A stretch of DNA of 64,000 nucleotides from DASPOF01 sp035626155 (GCA_035626155.1 DASPOF010000027.1:1-64000); one strand, 5' to 3'. Shown: positions 9,304-18,691, counted from the first letter of the stretch. The notes: a model not told the origin generated them from the letters alone. Translations and numbers: made by a program.

Positions 9304-10617
9304 TCACCCTGCGCGCGGCGCGGGCGCGCCGCCGGTGAGCGGCAATTCGGCAACCAGATTGAGTCCGCGCGCGGGTTCGAAGCTCACGTCGACCGTTCCC
9401 CCCGATGCCTGCGCGAAGGCGCGCGCCACATAAAGGCCGAGCCCGCGCGCACTGGCGGGGCCATCCTCAGTAGGCTGATCGAACAGGCGCTGCATCTCAG
9501 CGGCCGAAACGGTTGCTGCGGGCGCCTTGAGCTCGATCACCATCTGGCCGTCGCGCGCGACGGTCGTGAGGAACACCTCACCCGGATGGGCCAACGAGAT
9601 CGCCTGCGCGACGAAATTGCGCACGATGCGATCGATCTGGTTGGGATCGACGCTGGCGCGGGGCAATTCGCCCAGCTCGGTGGCAATCTTGACGCCCTTG
9701 CGCCGCGCCTGAAGCGCACAATCATCCACGATCTCCTCGACGATCGGGTTGGGGTCCACCGCCTGCGGCGCAAGTTGCAACTTTCCATCCTCCTGGATGC
9801 GGTAGAGATCGAGCACGTTGGTTACGACCAGGTTCATGTTCCAGGCCGTGGAGCCCATCCGCGCCAGCAACTCCTCGCGGTCGGACAGCGGTAGCTCCTC
9901 GTCTTCGAGCAATTCCGCAAGTCCGGTCAGCGCCGCGACCGGGCTTCGGATGTCGTGGGCCATGGTGGCTATCTGGGTCTCGCGGAAGCGCGCCGCTTTC
10001 GCGAGCGCCTCCAGTTGGCCGCGCAGGCGGACGCGGTAACGCTCGATGAAGATCGCCGTGCATTGGGCAAACAGCACCGCGGCGAGGAGCCCGAACCATC
10101 GATACACCTGAAACTGGATCGAAATCGGCACCTTCGAACTGGCGAGAGCAAAGATGACCAGAGCGCCCGCGCCCATTGCCGCCTGCCATCGGGGCCCCCA
10201 GGTCACGAACGATGCGGTCGCGAGCGGGCAGAGGATTATCGCGACATACCTCGATTCCGGGTCATGCGTGCTCGCGCTTATCGCCACGAACATCAACATC
10301 AGGAACGTGCAGAAGAGCAGCGTCCAGAGTTTCCAGTAACGGCGGAACCATCGCATCCACGTCACGCCGAAGAACAGCAACGTCGCGGCCAGCATGACGA
10401 AATACGGGAAAGGCGGCGTAGCGCCCGCTCGCTTCCCGTGCAAATCGAATACGGTGTATGCGATCAGGAAGAACAGGCCGAACGCGCCGGCCAGCTTGAG
10501 GACCTGAAGCGCGTCTTCGGTTTCGTCGTCGCGGTTCAGGACGGGCGCTCCCTGCCGGCGGCGGCTGTCAGCCGCCGGATTCGCGGACCGGCTGTCGCGA
10601 TTGAATTCGGTACTCAT
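9304..10617 (-). CDS. Membrane sensor histidine kinase with degenerate ATP-binding G1 box
   Basis: 437 residues. Six or so hydrophobic segments (about 40-58, 72-88, 97-114, 124-140, 145-160, 174-191) form an integral-membrane sensor, followed by a HisKA domain with His221 in MAHDIRSP. The N-box keeps Asn334 (RIVRNFVAQ) and the G2 loop reads RGLGLYV (391-397). The G1 box, normally DxGxG, is IELKAPAA (about 361-368), with no Asp or Gly. ATP binding may therefore be altered or lost. The protein could be a pseudokinase, a phosphatase-only form, or a partner of another kinase. No response regulator is adjacent. Confidence 0.85.
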   Translation of the reverse strand: MSTEFNRDSRSANPAADSRRRQGAPVLNRDDETEDALQVLKLAGAFGLFFLIAYTVFDLHGKRAGATPPFPYFVMLAATLLFFGVTWMRWFRRYWKLWTLLFCTFLMLMFVAISASTHDPESRYVAIILCPLATASFVTWGPRWQAAMGAGALVIFALASSKVPISIQFQVYRWFGLLAAVLFAQCTAIFIERYRVRLRGQLEALAKAARFRETQIATMAHDIRSPVAALTGLAELLEDEELPLSDREELLARMGSTAWNMNLVVTNVLDLYRIQEDGKLQLAPQAVDPNPIVEEIVDDCALQARRKGVKIATELGELPRASVDPNQIDRIVRNFVAQAISLAHPGEVFLTTVARDGQMVIELKAPAATVSAAEMQRLFDQPTEDGPASARGLGLYVARAFAQASGGTVDVSFEPARGLNLVAELPLTGGAPAPRAG

Positions 10618-10756
10618 GAAACTGCGCGCCTGTCCCCCTTTCGCCTCAGCGCGCCTGAATGAATATAGACCTAACGCGGGAGGTGCTGAATATGCTCCCG
10701 CACGGCTGCGCGGCGCGGTTCGATCTCTCGTTGACTGCCGGTTTGCGCCCGAGCGG

Positions 10757-11956
10757 CTAATCGCGCGCAGCCGCCAGCGCCTCGCGAATCATCGCGATTG
10801 CGAACTCGACCTCGTCGCGCGCGATCACCAGCGGCGGCGCCAGCCGCACCACCGCTCCGGCGTTGAGCGTCCAGTTGATTACGACCCCGCGCGCAAGCGC
10901 CTGTTTAACGAAGCGGTGCGCGAAATCCTCATCGCGAAACTCGATCCCGATGAGCAGGCCCAGCCCGCGCACCTCGGCGATTTCCGGTGCGGGCAGTTCA
11001 GCCAGGCGCGCGCGAAGCTCGCCTCCCAAAGCGGCCGCGCGCTCGTGGAGCCGCTCCCCGGCGATCACCTCGAGCGCGGCAAGCCCGGCCGCGCAAGCAA
11101 GCGGATTGCCGCCGAAGGTCGTGATGTGGCCCAGCGGCGGATCGCTCGCGAGCACCGCGAGCACCTCGTCGCGCGCAGCGAAAGCGCCCAGCGGCAGGCC
11201 GCCGCCGAGCGCCTTGGCCATCACGACCACGTCGGGCACGATCCCGAAGTGTTCCAGCGCAAACATCCGTCCGGTCCGTCCGAGCCCCGTCAGCACCTCA
11301 TCGAAGACGAGCAGCGCCCCGGCGCGATCGCATCGCTCGCGCATCGCGCGCATGTACGTGGCGGTGGGAATTTTCACTCCGCCTTCCGCCTGCACGGGCT
11401 CGATGACGGCCGCGGCGATCGATGAGTCGATCGCGTCGAGCGCGGCGGAGTCGCCGTAGGGGAGATGGCGCACGGGTCCCGGCAGCGGCTCGAACGGCGC
11501 GCGAAACGCCGGGTTTCCGGCCAGCGCGAGCGCGCCCATCGTGTCGCCATGATAGGCGCCGTCGAAAGCGACGAAGCCTGCGCGCCGCGTGTACTTGCGC
11601 GCCGCCTTGAGCGCGCCCTCGATCGCCTCGGCCCCGCTGTTCGTGAAATAGACGCGCGAGAGCGGCGCGGGAAGAAGCTCGGCCAGCCGGCGCGCGAGCC
11701 GCACCTGCGCCTCGATCACATACTCGCCGTAGACCATCACGTGCAGATGGCGCCGCGCCTGGCGCTCGATCGCGGCGATGACCGCCCGATGGCCGTGGCC
11801 CAGGGCCGATACGCCGATCCCGGCGATGAGATCGAGATAGCGCCGGCCATCGGCCGCGTAGAGCCACGAGCCGTCCCCGCGAACGATTTCCAGCCCGATC
11901 GGGGCATCCGAGGTCTGCGCGAGGTGACGGCGGAAAAGCTCGCCCAGATCGCTCAT
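10757..11956 (-). CDS. Class III (omega-type) PLP aminotransferase
   Basis: 399 residues from the ATG at 11956, which overlaps the LuxC-like stop by 4 nt (ATGA). Class III features are NSGAEA (106-111), AYHGDTMGA, FDEVLTGLGRTG with Asp219, and the Schiff-base Lys248 in VVMAKALGGGLP. Enzymes of this class often transfer amino groups to terminal aldehydes. Here the two upstream genes encode a LuxE-like acyl-activating protein and a LuxC-like fatty acyl reductase. The most economical reading is that this enzyme aminates the aldehyde made by that pair (inference). Acetylornithine or adenosylmethionine-type substrates are alternatives. Confidence 0.88.
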   Translation of the reverse strand: MSDLGELFRRHLAQTSDAPIGLEIVRGDGSWLYAADGRRYLDLIAGIGVSALGHGHRAVIAAIERQARRHLHVMVYGEYVIEAQVRLARRLAELLPAPLSRVYFTNSGAEAIEGALKAARKYTRRAGFVAFDGAYHGDTMGALALAGNPAFRAPFEPLPGPVRHLPYGDSAALDAIDSSIAAAVIEPVQAEGGVKIPTATYMRAMRERCDRAGALLVFDEVLTGLGRTGRMFALEHFGIVPDVVVMAKALGGGLPLGAFAARDEVLAVLASDPPLGHITTFGGNPLACAAGLAALEVIAGERLHERAAALGGELRARLAELPAPEIAEVRGLGLLIGIEFRDEDFAHRFVKQALARGVVINWTLNAGAVVRLAPPLVIARDEVEFAIAMIREALAAARD

Positions 11957-13155
11957 CGATGCTCCACCATCAGATCGAGGAAGGCGCCGCCGCCGTGGCG
12001 CCACTCAAGCGGCGGCGATTGCATCTGGCCGGGCGCACAAATCCACGATGCGCCGCATTCGGCGACAATCCGTTGCGCGGCGCAGGCTTGCGCGCCGCTG
12101 GCCGCAATCGCGAAGGCCTCCAACTGCCCCCGCACCGGCTCAAGCCTCGACGCAAGCTCATCGAGACTGGCGATTGAACTTAAGTACACGGTGCGAAATC
12201 CCCCCGATGCGCAAAGGCCCGCGCGCGAATCCAAGATTACCGTCCAGGAAAGATGCGCGCCTTCCCACAGCTCGACCGGATCGCCCGCGATCCCGCGCCA
12301 TCGCGCCGCCTCGCGCGCAGCGCGAATCGCGGCCCCGTCGCCGGGCGCAAGCCGTACCGGCGGCGGCATCACGACGGCCGACTGCCCGAGCGCATCCGCA
12401 AGCCGAGCGGCGAAGCCGCGCGCGTCGCCGCCGAGGACGAACACGTGATGCGGCGAGAGGCATCCGAGCTGCTCGAACAGGGCGATATCGCGAGCGAGCG
12501 CCTGCACCACCTGGTCGATCTCGGCGGCTCCCAGAGCGCTCGGCACGACCAGCGCACCGCTCAGCTTCGAGCCGAAGCCGATCAATCGGCCGCCCGCGCC
12601 GAGACGCGCGATCGTCGCGTCATCGCCATAGGCCACGATCAGGTCGCATCCGCGACGGAGCACCGCGGCGAGTTCGCCATCGGCGCGGCTCCAGTTGAAT
12701 ACCGCAATGTGCTCGCCCATGTCCGGCGCGATTTCCGACAGCGCGCCCGTGAACGCGGAAAAGAAGTGAGGCTCGGCGCTCGCGGTCTTGATGACCACTC
12801 CGGCGCCGGTCATAAGCGCCGCGACGATCTCGTGCAGGCCCGCGCCCGCGACATTGCCCGCCATGACGAAGCCGATCGTCTCGCGGCGCGCCGCCACGCG
12901 GCGGGCGAACGCATCGAGCGCGCCGGCGCTGAACGGGGCGAGCAGCGCATCGAGCGACTGCTCGAGCAAAGCGCGCGAAAACCCCGAGTCGGCTGCGATT
13001 CGCGCGATGGTTTCGCATCTGGCCACATAGTCGCGGCCACGCCAGAGTTCGCAGGCGCGTGCGAGCGCGGATGCGGCGCGCGAGCGAGCCAGCGGACGGG
13101 CGGTGGCGCGCCGAAGCGCCGCGATGCGGTCGCGAAGCTCGATCGCAGTCGTCAT
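11953..13155 (-). CDS. LuxC-like acyl-CoA / acyl-enzyme reductase
   Basis: 400 residues from the ATG at 13155, four bases after the LuxE-like stop; longer in-frame starts exist at 13170 and 13221. The hallmark of LuxC-family acyl reductases is present: the active-site Cys232 in LFEQLGCLSPHHVFV. An NAD(P)-binding segment (FVMAGNVAGAGLHEIVAALM, about 97-116) and VIKTASAEPHFFSAF are also LuxC-like. LuxC reduces activated fatty acids to aldehydes with NADPH. No luciferase (luxAB) is encoded in the window, so bioluminescence is not indicated. Confidence 0.87.
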   Translation of the reverse strand: MTTAIELRDRIAALRRATARPLARSRAASALARACELWRGRDYVARCETIARIAADSGFSRALLEQSLDALLAPFSAGALDAFARRVAARRETIGFVMAGNVAGAGLHEIVAALMTGAGVVIKTASAEPHFFSAFTGALSEIAPDMGEHIAVFNWSRADGELAAVLRRGCDLIVAYGDDATIARLGAGGRLIGFGSKLSGALVVPSALGAAEIDQVVQALARDIALFEQLGCLSPHHVFVLGGDARGFAARLADALGQSAVVMPPPVRLAPGDGAAIRAAREAARWRGIAGDPVELWEGAHLSWTVILDSRAGLCASGGFRTVYLSSIASLDELASRLEPVRGQLEAFAIAASGAQACAAQRIVAECGASWICAPGQMQSPPLEWRHGGGAFLDLMVEHR

Positions 13156-13159
13156 CGAT

Positions 13160-14266
13160 TCAGCCGGCATCCTCGACTCGGGCCTGTGCCCGGAACTGAT
13201 CGATCCCAAGTGCGCATCCACGAGCCTGCGCCAAGCCTGCGCGGCCCATCAGCCGTATTCGATCGCCCTCGACAACGCCCAGGTCCTCGCTCAGCACTGC
13301 CGACACCGAGTTCACGTTCGCGAGATCGAAGAAGGCGAGCATCCCGGTCGCGCCCTCGGGCACGCCCTTGAGCGTGGCCGGATCGACCGCCCGCACGCGA
13401 AGCCACGGCGGCGCGATCTTGACGCGCGCGCCCGGCTTCGCGCCGCCGTCCGAGTTGAATCCGGTCGCGTCGTACATCTGCGAGCACAGCTCCGTCATCC
13501 CGTATTCATTAATGACGAAGTCCGCGGCGATCCCCAGCCGCGCCTCTGCAAGCTCGGCGACCGAGGCCGCATCGAGCGGCTCGGCCTGTCCCTTCGCACC
13601 GCCCGTGTCCATCAATCGCGAACCGGGCGCCAGTCGGATCGTCACGCGCTGCTCCGCTATCGTCGCGGCCAGCAGCGCGAAGGCTGCGGTCGTACCGAGG
13701 ATGCACACCGGTGCGCGGTCGATCTGAGCGCGCGCGAGGAACTCGATCGCGCGGCTGCAATCGATACCGCGGCGGTCCGCAACGCATATCGATGGCGTCG
13801 TGCCGAACTCATCGATACACCAGCCGAGCATCGCCGCGAGGGACGACTCCGGCATCGCGGCGCCCGTCGGATGAAGGGCGAGCACGCGCAGCTTGAGCCC
13901 ATCGGGAAAGAGCATGCGCCTGAGATGAGCGAGTGCGGATCCACGGTAGATTTCCGGATCGGCGACCACGTGACGCCCGCGCCGCTCGGCTCCGACCGTG
14001 GTGCCGCTGGTGAGAAAGATGCGCGCGTGGGGATTTCCGGCGCCGTCCGCCGGCGCAAGCATCGCGTACTTGAATGCGACCGTGCTGACCAGCGGTACAT
14101 CGTCCACCGAGCCGACGGCGGCCGGGTTGATCCCAAGCGCCCGGCAGTGCTCACGGTAAGCGGCAACGGTTTCGAACTGATAGCGGAAGACCTCCAGCGC
14201 CAGCGATTCGAAGCCCGCGCGGTCGGGCCTGTGGATAAACGATAAGACTCTCGATTGAATCGTCAT
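13160..14266 (-). CDS. LuxE-like acyl-protein synthetase
   Basis: About 368 residues from the ATG at 14266; a GTG at 14296 would add 10 residues, and no clear ribosome site decides between them. LuxE proteins adenylate a fatty acid, hold it as a thioester and pass it to LuxC. Visible adenylation-type motifs are FLTSGTTVGAERRGRH (phosphate-binding loop region) and NEYGMTELCSQMY. It heads the LuxE-LuxC-aminotransferase operon. The substrate may be a fatty or another carboxylic acid, and chain length cannot be read from the sequence. Confidence 0.87.
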   Translation of the reverse strand: MTIQSRVLSFIHRPDRAGFESLALEVFRYQFETVAAYREHCRALGINPAAVGSVDDVPLVSTVAFKYAMLAPADGAGNPHARIFLTSGTTVGAERRGRHVVADPEIYRGSALAHLRRMLFPDGLKLRVLALHPTGAAMPESSLAAMLGWCIDEFGTTPSICVADRRGIDCSRAIEFLARAQIDRAPVCILGTTAAFALLAATIAEQRVTIRLAPGSRLMDTGGAKGQAEPLDAASVAELAEARLGIAADFVINEYGMTELCSQMYDATGFNSDGGAKPGARVKIAPPWLRVRAVDPATLKGVPEGATGMLAFFDLANVNSVSAVLSEDLGVVEGDRIRLMGRAGLAQARGCALGIDQFRAQARVEDAG

Positions 14267-14427
14267 GGCAGAATCGGAGGTAGCGGGCTTAGGCACGATA
14301 GTCTCACTGCCGGGCAGGCAGCTTCAATCGGGCCTTTGGCAGGCGTAAGCTTAGATTTGATTTTTGCAGCGCTGGCATATTTCTGCTAAAGAAGAAGACC
14401 TTAGGCAAGTCGGAGGGGCTTCGCCAG

Positions 14428-14844
14428 ATGAAAAAGTTTATTGGGGGCGTGGTGCTGGGGTTCATCGCCAGTTGGGCCATTGCGTTTGCCGCACCGTCGG
14501 CAAGCCACGATGGGCTCTTCTGGAACGGGCTCAACGCCTCGGCCAAAGATGGCTACGTGAACGGATATTCGGACGCGATGAAGGTGAGCGTCGGCAAGCT
14601 CGACAGCATGACGATCGCGGCCGATATGTTTCACTGGAAGGGCGCGCGCAAGATCATCCATCAGCTCACGCGGGATCTATCGATGGCGAACTTGACGCCC
14701 GGTGAAGTGGTGAAACGGCTCGACGGCCTATACTCGAATCAAAAGTACAGCGAACTCGATCTTGGCCAGGCCCTTCAATATCTGACGCTGCGTGTGGGCG
14801 AGACGGCCGTGCCGCAGGTCGCAGCGCCGCCAGCCGCGAAGTAG
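14428..14844 (+). CDS. Small exported protein of unknown function
   Basis: 138 residues starting MKKFIGGVVLGFIASWAIAF, a clear signal peptide with likely cleavage after AFA. GGAGG lies about 13 bases before the ATG. The mature part is alpha-helical and contains FWNGLNASAKDGYVNGYSDAM, and it ends in an Ala/Pro tail. I do not recognise a named domain. It is divergent from the LuxE-like gene and is followed by its own strong terminator, so it is probably monocistronic. Confidence 0.8.
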   Translation: MKKFIGGVVLGFIASWAIAFAAPSASHDGLFWNGLNASAKDGYVNGYSDAMKVSVGKLDSMTIAADMFHWKGARKIIHQLTRDLSMANLTPGEVVKRLDGLYSNQKYSELDLGQALQYLTLRVGETAVPQVAAPPAAK

Positions 14845-14861
14845 GCTCCATCGACGAAAGC

Positions 14862-14895
14862 AAAAAGGCGGTCCGGAATCGGGCCGCCTTTTTTT
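14862..14895 (+). terminator. Rho-independent terminator
   Basis: AAAAAGGCGGTCC and GGGCCGCCTTTTTTT form a GC-rich stem (8 pairs in the core, one G-T) with a 6-base GGAATC loop and a run of seven T. It lies 18 bp after the stop of the small exported protein and ends its transcript. It is symmetric enough to work in both directions. Confidence 0.88.
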
Positions 14896-14980
14896 ATCCA
14901 CCGAACCGATCCCGATTGTTGCGTTTCCTGGCTTGAAACCTGCGCGGGGCGGCTTTAGGTTAGGTCGCGGGGATCGATTC

Positions 14981-15889
14981 GTGAACGCTCCCGTATTTTT
15001 CCTGGAGAAGGCTCTGCGCGCGACGGTCGGGGTCCACTCGCATGTGCCGGAGACGCACGTCTCCAACGCGATTGGGCTCGGCACCGATCGCCGCGGCACG
15101 GGGACCATCGTCAGTCCCGACGGGCTCATCCTCACGGTCCATTACCTTCTGCTCGGCGCCACCAACGTGATCGTGACGCTGCCAGGCGGCGATCAGCTCG
15201 ACGCGAAAATCGTCGGCAAGGACTACAGCACGGGACTCGGCCTGCTCAAGATCGAGGGGAACAACTATCCGCATCTGAAGGTGGTCTCATCGGCAAGCTG
15301 CGCGCTCGGCCAGGAGACGTTCACGGTGGCGAGCCTCGGCGGCGACAAGCGATGCGCGGATACGGGATTGATCACCTACCTCGGTCCCTTCGACGCGTTC
15401 TTCGAGTTCGTGCTCGACCGCTGCGTATGCACCACCGCATCCTCGCTGAGCGTCGGGCTGAGCGGCGGCCCGGTGCTCAACCAGAACGCCCAGGTGATCG
15501 CGGTCTCGTATCTGAATTTTGCGGACATGGCCCGCGCGATTCTGGGCGTACCGGGCGAATACTTCCTGCAAGCGCGCGATGAAATCATCCGGCACGGCCG
15601 GCGCGTATCGGCGGCCGCGCGCGCATGGCTGGGAGTGCTCTCCTACACGCTGCGCGAACACGTGGTGATCGCGGGCTTGATGCCCGGCGGACCGGGCGAG
15701 AAAGCGGGGCTCAAGCAGGGCGACCTGGTGCTCGCGGTGGACGGCAATGACATCAACGAGCGGCGGCTGATGTACGATGCGCTGCGCGATCGGCGGCCGG
15801 GCGAGAATATCGTGCTCAAGGTGCTGCGCAACAACAAGGTTTATCAGATCGAGATCCCGGCGATTCGCGCCGAGGATTACTTCGCCTGA
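14981..15889 (+). CDS. Trypsin-like (S1C/HtrA-type) plus PDZ protein with broken catalytic triad
   Basis: 302 residues from a GTG at 14981; any earlier start would lie within the upstream terminator. The first ~190 residues follow the DegP/HtrA protease fold. Where HtrA has LTNNHVV, this protein has LTVHYLL, so the His is shifted by one and Tyr fills the catalytic slot. Where HtrA has TDLAVLK, it has TGLGLLK, so the catalytic Asp is Gly. The Ser loop is kept (GLSGGPVL). A C-terminal PDZ domain follows (WLGVLSYTLREH, AGLKQGDLVLAVDG, VLKVLRNNKV). No signal peptide is visible. It is probably an inactive protease used as a binding or chaperone module. Confidence 0.85.
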   Translation: MNAPVFFLEKALRATVGVHSHVPETHVSNAIGLGTDRRGTGTIVSPDGLILTVHYLLLGATNVIVTLPGGDQLDAKIVGKDYSTGLGLLKIEGNNYPHLKVVSSASCALGQETFTVASLGGDKRCADTGLITYLGPFDAFFEFVLDRCVCTTASSLSVGLSGGPVLNQNAQVIAVSYLNFADMARAILGVPGEYFLQARDEIIRHGRRVSAAARAWLGVLSYTLREHVVIAGLMPGGPGEKAGLKQGDLVLAVDGNDINERRLMYDALRDRRPGENIVLKVLRNNKVYQIEIPAIRAEDYFA

Positions 15890-15943
15890 ACAACCAGTCA
15901 GCGCTTCCCGCGCTTGGACCGTCGCTCTGAACTGACCAGCCTG

Positions 15944-18691
15944 CTACACGTCCTTGAACTCGCGCTTGGCTTTGCGCGACTCGATCGCAGCCTGAGCCGC
16001 GGCCAGCCGCGCGACCGGAATCCGGTACGGCGAGCACGAGACATAATCGAGGCCGAGCCGATGGCAGGTCTTTACGCTCTGGGGATCGCCGCCGTGCTCT
16101 CCGCAGATTCCGATCTTGAGCTTGCGGTTCGACTTGCGGCCGCGCTCTATTGCGATCCTCATCAGGTCGGCCACGCCAGAGGCGTCGAGTTCCTGGAACG
16201 GGTCCTTCTTGTAGATCTCGCGGCGGAGGTAGTCGCCGAGGAACTTGGCCGAGTCATCGCGCGAAAGCCCGTAGGTCATCTGCGTCAGGTCGTTGGTGCC
16301 GAAGGAAAAGAACTCGGCGGCCGCGCCGATCTCGTTGGCCAGGATGCACGCGCGCGGCACCTCGATCATAGTCCCGATCGTGAACGGGACTTTCATTTTG
16401 CGCTCGGCGAAAACTTCGCTCGCGACTTGCCGGATGTCGGCGGCGAGGACCTCGAATTCTTTTCGGTCTCCGATCAGCGGCAGCATGATCTCGGGCATCG
16501 CCTTGACCTTGCGGGCGCGAAGCTCGCACGCGGCCTCGAGGATCGCGCGCGCCTGCGCCTTGTAAATCTCGGGATAGCTGATCCCCAGGCGCGAGCCGCG
16601 ATGGCCGAGCATCGGATTGAACTCGAACAGACTGTCGCGCACCTGTTTGAGATGCTCGGGTGAGACGCCGATCTTGGGCGCGAGATCGTTAATCTCGTCG
16701 TCCTCCTTGGGCAGGAACTCGTGGAGCGGCGGGTCGAGCAGGCGGATCGTGACCGGCAGCCCCGCCATGTTCTCCAGTATCCCGACGAAATCCTCGCGCT
16801 GCATCGGAAGGATCTTGGCGAGCGCGCGGGCGCGCTGTTTGGCGTTCTCCGCCATGATCATCTCGCGCACCGCGTCGATCCGCTCGGCCTGGAAGAACAT
16901 GTGCTCGGTGCGGCACAACCCGATTCCCTCCGCGCCGAACTCGCGCGCGACGTGCGCGTCGTTGGGCGTGTCGGCGTTGGCGCGCACGCCGAGCCGGCGC
17001 TCGCGGTCGGCCCACGACAGGAACTTCCTGAAGTACGCGGGCATCGCCGGCTGCACGGTCGGCACGCGCCCCAGGATGACTTCGCCCGAGGAACCATCGA
17101 GCGTGATGTACTCGCCGCGGCGCACGACTGCGCCGTTGGCCGAGAGCGAGCCGGCGGCGTAATCGATTTCGAGCGCGGAACATCCGGCGACGCAGCACTT
17201 GCCCATCCCGCGCGCGACCACCGCCGCGTGGCTCGTCATCCCGCCGCGCGCGGTCAGAATCCCCTCGGCGACCTGCATCCCGTGTATGTCCTCGGGCGAG
17301 GTCTCGATTCGCACCAGGATCACCGGGCGGCCCGCCCCGCTGACTGCGACCGCCTCTTCCGCCGAGAATGCGACCTCGCCGAACACTGCGCCGGGTGATG
17401 CCGGCAGTCCGCGCGCGAGCACCTCCTTCTTGCTGGCCGGGTCGAGGCGCGGATGGAGGAACTGTTCGAGCTGCTCGGGCTCGACGCGGGTGAGGGCGGT
17501 GGGGCGATCGATCAGGCGCTCATCGGCCATATCGACCGCGATGCGGACCGCGGCCTCGGCAGTGCGCTTGCCGGTGCGGGTCTGGAGCATGTACAGGCGG
17601 CGGCGCTCGATCGTGAACTCCATGTCCTGGCAATCGCGGAAGTGGTGTTCCAGGCGCGAGGAGATCGAAAGCAGTTCCTTATAGACCTCGGGGAAACTCT
17701 CCTCGAGCGTGGGATACTTGTCGCGGCGCTCTTCCTCGGAAATCGAGCTGCGAGCGGCCCACTTGCGGCCGGCGGCGAGGCTTATCTGGCGCGGCGTGCG
17801 GATTCCCGCGACCACGTCCTCACCCTGCGCGTTGGGAAGGAACTCGCCATAGATTCCCTTTTCGCCGGTGGCGGGGTCGCGAGTGAACGAGACGCCGGTT
17901 GCGCAATCCGCGCCGAGGTTGCCGAAGACCATCGATTGAACCGTGACCGCGGTGCCCCAGTCATCGGGGATCTTGTTGATCCGGCGATAGGTAATCGCGC
18001 GATCGTTGTCCCACGAGCCGAACACTGCGCCGATAGCCCCCCAGAGCTGCTCGCGCGGCTCCTGCGGGAGATCGCGCCCGGTGCGCCGGCGGATCAGGTC
18101 GCGAAACTCGCCGACCAGCTCCCGCAGATCGTCGGCATTAAGCTCGGTATCCTGGGTGACGCCGCGCGCGGCCTTCTTCTTGTCGATCAGCTCCTCGAAC
18201 GGGTCGGGATCGTTCTTGTTCTCCGGCTTGAGCTTGAGAACGACATCGCCGTACATCTGGCAGAAGCGCCGGTAGGAGTCCCACGCGAAACGCGGATTGC
18301 GGCTGACCTCCTCGAGTCCCTTGACCGACTCGTCGGTGAGACCGAGATTCAGCACCGTGTCCATCATCCCGGGCATCGAGACGCGCGCGCCCGAGCGCAC
18401 CGATACCAGCAGCGGATTCGACGGGTCGCCGAACTTGCGCCCGAGCGCCTTCTCGACCCGCGCGAGGCTCTTCTCTACGCCGGCTTCGAGTCCTTTCGGA
18501 TACTTGTGATCGTGCTGATAAAAGTAGGTGCAGACCCGGGTCGAGATCGTGAAGCCGGGAGGGACCGGCAGCTTGAGCGATGCCATCTCGGCCAGGTTTG
18601 CGCCCTTTCCGCCGAGTAGATCGCGCATCGCGGAGCGGCCCTCGGCCACGCCCGCGCCAAAGAAATAGATTTCAGGATGAACTCGCGTCAT
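15944..18691 (-). CDS. ppdK: Pyruvate, phosphate dikinase
   Basis: PPDK interconverts pyruvate, ATP and phosphate with phosphoenolpyruvate, AMP and diphosphate. About 915 residues from the ATG at 18691 (MTRVHPEIYFFGAG); an in-frame start nine codons upstream is possible. The N-terminal ATP-grasp domain has GGKGANLAEM and SVRSGARVSMPGMMDTVLNLG. The central phosphohistidine loop is GGMTSHAAVVARGMGKCCVAG. The C-terminal PEP/pyruvate TIM-barrel has GICGEHGGDP with the catalytic Cys. Length and order match the bacterial enzyme. It is convergent with the PDZ gene. Confidence 0.97.
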   Translation of the reverse strand: MTRVHPEIYFFGAGVAEGRSAMRDLLGGKGANLAEMASLKLPVPPGFTISTRVCTYFYQHDHKYPKGLEAGVEKSLARVEKALGRKFGDPSNPLLVSVRSGARVSMPGMMDTVLNLGLTDESVKGLEEVSRNPRFAWDSYRRFCQMYGDVVLKLKPENKNDPDPFEELIDKKKAARGVTQDTELNADDLRELVGEFRDLIRRRTGRDLPQEPREQLWGAIGAVFGSWDNDRAITYRRINKIPDDWGTAVTVQSMVFGNLGADCATGVSFTRDPATGEKGIYGEFLPNAQGEDVVAGIRTPRQISLAAGRKWAARSSISEEERRDKYPTLEESFPEVYKELLSISSRLEHHFRDCQDMEFTIERRRLYMLQTRTGKRTAEAAVRIAVDMADERLIDRPTALTRVEPEQLEQFLHPRLDPASKKEVLARGLPASPGAVFGEVAFSAEEAVAVSGAGRPVILVRIETSPEDIHGMQVAEGILTARGGMTSHAAVVARGMGKCCVAGCSALEIDYAAGSLSANGAVVRRGEYITLDGSSGEVILGRVPTVQPAMPAYFRKFLSWADRERRLGVRANADTPNDAHVAREFGAEGIGLCRTEHMFFQAERIDAVREMIMAENAKQRARALAKILPMQREDFVGILENMAGLPVTIRLLDPPLHEFLPKEDDEINDLAPKIGVSPEHLKQVRDSLFEFNPMLGHRGSRLGISYPEIYKAQARAILEAACELRARKVKAMPEIMLPLIGDRKEFEVLAADIRQVASEVFAERKMKVPFTIGTMIEVPRACILANEIGAAAEFFSFGTNDLTQMTYGLSRDDSAKFLGDYLRREIYKKDPFQELDASGVADLMRIAIERGRKSNRKLKIGICGEHGGDPQSVKTCHRLGLDYVSCSPYRIPVARLAAAQAAIESRKAKREFKDV

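Noticed and set aside
9231..9353. Longer ThiL start at 9353
   Set aside because: The extra 41 residues are Arg/Pro/Ser-rich, overlap the upstream kinase by about 50 bp, and ThiL homologues begin close to GEFELIARL.
10757..14266. Bioluminescence (lux) operon
   Set aside because: luxC- and luxE-like genes are present, but there is no luxA, luxB or luxD and an aminotransferase follows instead.
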